Below, one piece after another: positions 62,878 through 64,000 of a stretch of 64,000 bases of DNA (position 1 is the first letter of the stretch; each line of letters starts with the position of its first letter). The position numbers and the translations under genes are program-made. This DNA is from Sulfurimonas sp. (GTDB lineage: Bacteria; Campylobacterota; Campylobacteria; Campylobacterales; Sulfurimonadaceae), in contig NZ_JALOAN010000001.1 of assembly GCF_023228785.1 (NCBI RefSeq), forward strand, positions 1 to 64,000, read 5' to 3'. The notes under the pieces were generated by a model that was given only the letters and a program-made list of their open reading frames with translations, searched no databases and was not told where the DNA came from.

Positions 62878-63693
62878 CTACTCTTCTAGTTTTGCTTTCA
62901 TCTCATTTATGATCTTCGCTAACTCATCTGGCTTAAGATTGTTCGCCTTAGCATACTCTATTGCCTCTGTTATAGCCTCCTCTTTAAAAGGATGAACGAT
63001 GTTACAAACCTTGTTTGCTATGTGGATGATCTGAGAGACTAAAAGACTCTTGTTCTCTGGGTTTGCTGGCTCGTCTGCGTACTTTATGTCGTCTATAAGA
63101 GTTTGTGAGAGTCCCCACTTCTCAAACATAGCAGCAGTAACTGTAGATGTGGAAACACCTATATACTTTTTCTCAATATCTGCAATGTTTGTACTTATTT
63201 TTACCTCTTCAAAAAACTCATTAACTTGATCTTTTTCTTTTATAATTCTTGAGATAATAAACTTACCAGTCTCAAGTAAAAAGGTAGGAAGAAGAAGTCT
63301 GTCTCTTAGATCTGGATCTATCTCGTTAGCAAGTTTAGAAGCCATAACAATAGCCTGACCTGCCGTCTCTAAGAACTTCTCTGAGTCTGCGCCATAAGGT
63401 TCTAGCGAAGTCTCCACAAGGTTTTTTATAGCACTTCCAAGAGCTAAAGAGATGGTAAAGTTCACACCCAAAAGACTAACAGCCATCTGTGAGGTCTCTA
63501 TGCGTTTTTTAAAGCCAAACATAGCTGAGTTTGAAACCTTTAAAAGTGTTGAGAGAATAAGTGGATCCGCCCCTATAATATCTGCTAATTCTTTAGGCGA
63601 TTTATCTGCTTTGTTTTTATACTCTTCAATGTGAACTACAGTTTGTGGAAGAGGTGGAAGAGAGTCTATTTGAGCCAGTATGTCGTTATTCAT
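62878..63693 (-). CDS. HDOD domain signalling protein
   Basis: A 271-residue protein consisting of one HDOD domain (IDSLPPLPQTVVHIEEYKNK, LADIIGADPLILSTLLKVSNSAMFG, ISLALGSAIKNLV). HDOD proteins lack the HD-GYP catalytic residues and act in signal transduction, often with c-di-GMP or chemotaxis networks. It follows the candidate secreted protein on the minus strand and converges on the secretion operon. Cognate partner unknown. Confidence 0.88.
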   Translation of the reverse strand: MNNDILAQIDSLPPLPQTVVHIEEYKNKADKSPKELADIIGADPLILSTLLKVSNSAMFGFKKRIETSQMAVSLLGVNFTISLALGSAIKNLVETSLEPYGADSEKFLETAGQAIVMASKLANEIDPDLRDRLLLPTFLLETGKFIISRIIKEKDQVNEFFEEVKISTNIADIEKKYIGVSTSTVTAAMFEKWGLSQTLIDDIKYADEPANPENKSLLVSQIIHIANKVCNIVHPFKEEAITEAIEYAKANNLKPDELAKIINEMKAKLEE

Positions 63694-63737
63694 TCGTTTT
63701 AATTCCTATGTTATTTTTGTAAATTTTATGTGAGAAA

Positions 63738-63765
63738 AAGTAGTTTAACTTAAGTTAAACTACTT
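63738..63765 (-). terminator. Perfect 28-base palindrome ending the candidate substrate gene
   Basis: 14-base arms AAGTAGTTTAACTT / AAGTTAAACTACTT meet without a loop and, on the minus strand, are followed by TTTTTCTC. The stop codon (63755-63757) lies inside the stem. A strong terminator for the gene entering from the right edge. Confidence 0.8.
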
Positions 63766-64000
63766 GCATTGTAAAGCTAATGTCATCATTTGGAGTTATA
63801 TCGTAGGTCTTACCAATCTCAAAACCTGTAAAAGGACTACCCCCTAAAGAGTTAGTAATTACAGCATTAGATATAAATAGATTATCTGCTTGCGTTTGAG
63901 TATTTAAATCAAGTATAAGATTATTATCAGCACTAAGCCAATCACTCATATCGTTAGCATTTAAGTATATACTATTGGTATCAGAAATCTGATCAAACTC
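63755..64000 (-). CDS. C-terminal end of a large protein, candidate type I secretion substrate
   Basis: The frame is open to the window edge; 81 C-terminal residues are visible (e.g. SIYLNANDMSDWLSADNNLI, TPNDDISFTMQVV). The segment is Asp/Asn/Thr-rich with alternating hydrophobics and ends in a short hydrophobic strand, as do many secreted RTX-type adhesins. No repeats or GGxGxD calcium motifs are in the visible part. An internal ATG at 63949 is not the start. The assignment as substrate rests on composition and on location beside the exporter operon. Confidence 0.6.
   Translation of the reverse strand, partial: EFDQISDTNSIYLNANDMSDWLSADNNLILDLNTQTQADNLFISNAVITNSLGGSPFTGFEIGKTYDITPNDDISFTMQVV

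Overview
The window is an AT-rich chromosomal segment of a Campylobacterota (Epsilonproteobacteria) bacterium, most likely Sulfurimonas or a close relative. Supporting traits are oorDABC with sucCD, two-subunit class I fumarase, monomeric NADP isocitrate dehydrogenase and acnB (the enzyme set of a reductive TCA organism), the epsilon-type dapD and large FlgL, and gene orders that I recall from Campylobacter jejuni (MurF-like/metG/small Cys protein/fbp/mobB/lipoprotein/slt/yggT/gltX; lolE/secA/lolA; ftsK/flgL; purU beside a CiaD-like gene). No rRNA, CRISPR, insertion sequence or prophage is visible. No gene-free stretch exceeds 300 bases.

Layout. 1-10.7 kb: end of an acyl-CoA ligase, a mini-ferritin-like gene, then a long leftward housekeeping run (metG, fbp, mobB, slt, yggT, gltX, rhlE). 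10.9-13.5 kb: tRNA-Glu, an orphan response regulator with a ribbon-helix-helix output domain, a small gene, RNase P RNA, and a TetR regulator preceded by four operator-like boxes at exact 32-bp spacing. 13.6-24.7 kb: a leftward central-carbon block (oorDABC, sucCD, fumarase alpha/beta, two paralogous malate dehydrogenases, icd). 24.9-46.7 kb: cell-envelope and general genes (mltG, AsmA-like, lolE, secA, lolA, acnB, fumC, ftsK, flgL, tRNA-Leu, ankyrin protein, dapD, a miniature rod protein, NlpC/P60 lipoprotein, S24-type repressor). 46.8-50.6 kb: two unreported small ORFs and the tightly packed leuD-leuB-TPR-CiaD-like-purU-trmL run.

50.8-62.9 kb is the most interesting part: a nine-gene rightward operon for type I secretion of a large surface protein. 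It holds a LapB-like ABC exporter, a LapC/HlyD fusion protein, a two-TM sensor without an output domain, a MotA/TolQ-like and a MotB-like pair (comparable to SiiB/SiiA of Salmonella SPI-4), a TolC-like channel fused to two SPOR-like domains, a LapD-like receptor with degenerate GGDEF and EAL domains, an unknown exported protein and a Sel1-repeat protein. It converges on an HDOD gene and on the C-terminal end of a protein that runs out of the window at 64000, a candidate secreted substrate. The combination of a proton-channel pair (Sii logic) with a dead-EAL c-di-GMP receptor (Lap logic) in one operon is the main candidate for an under-described system.
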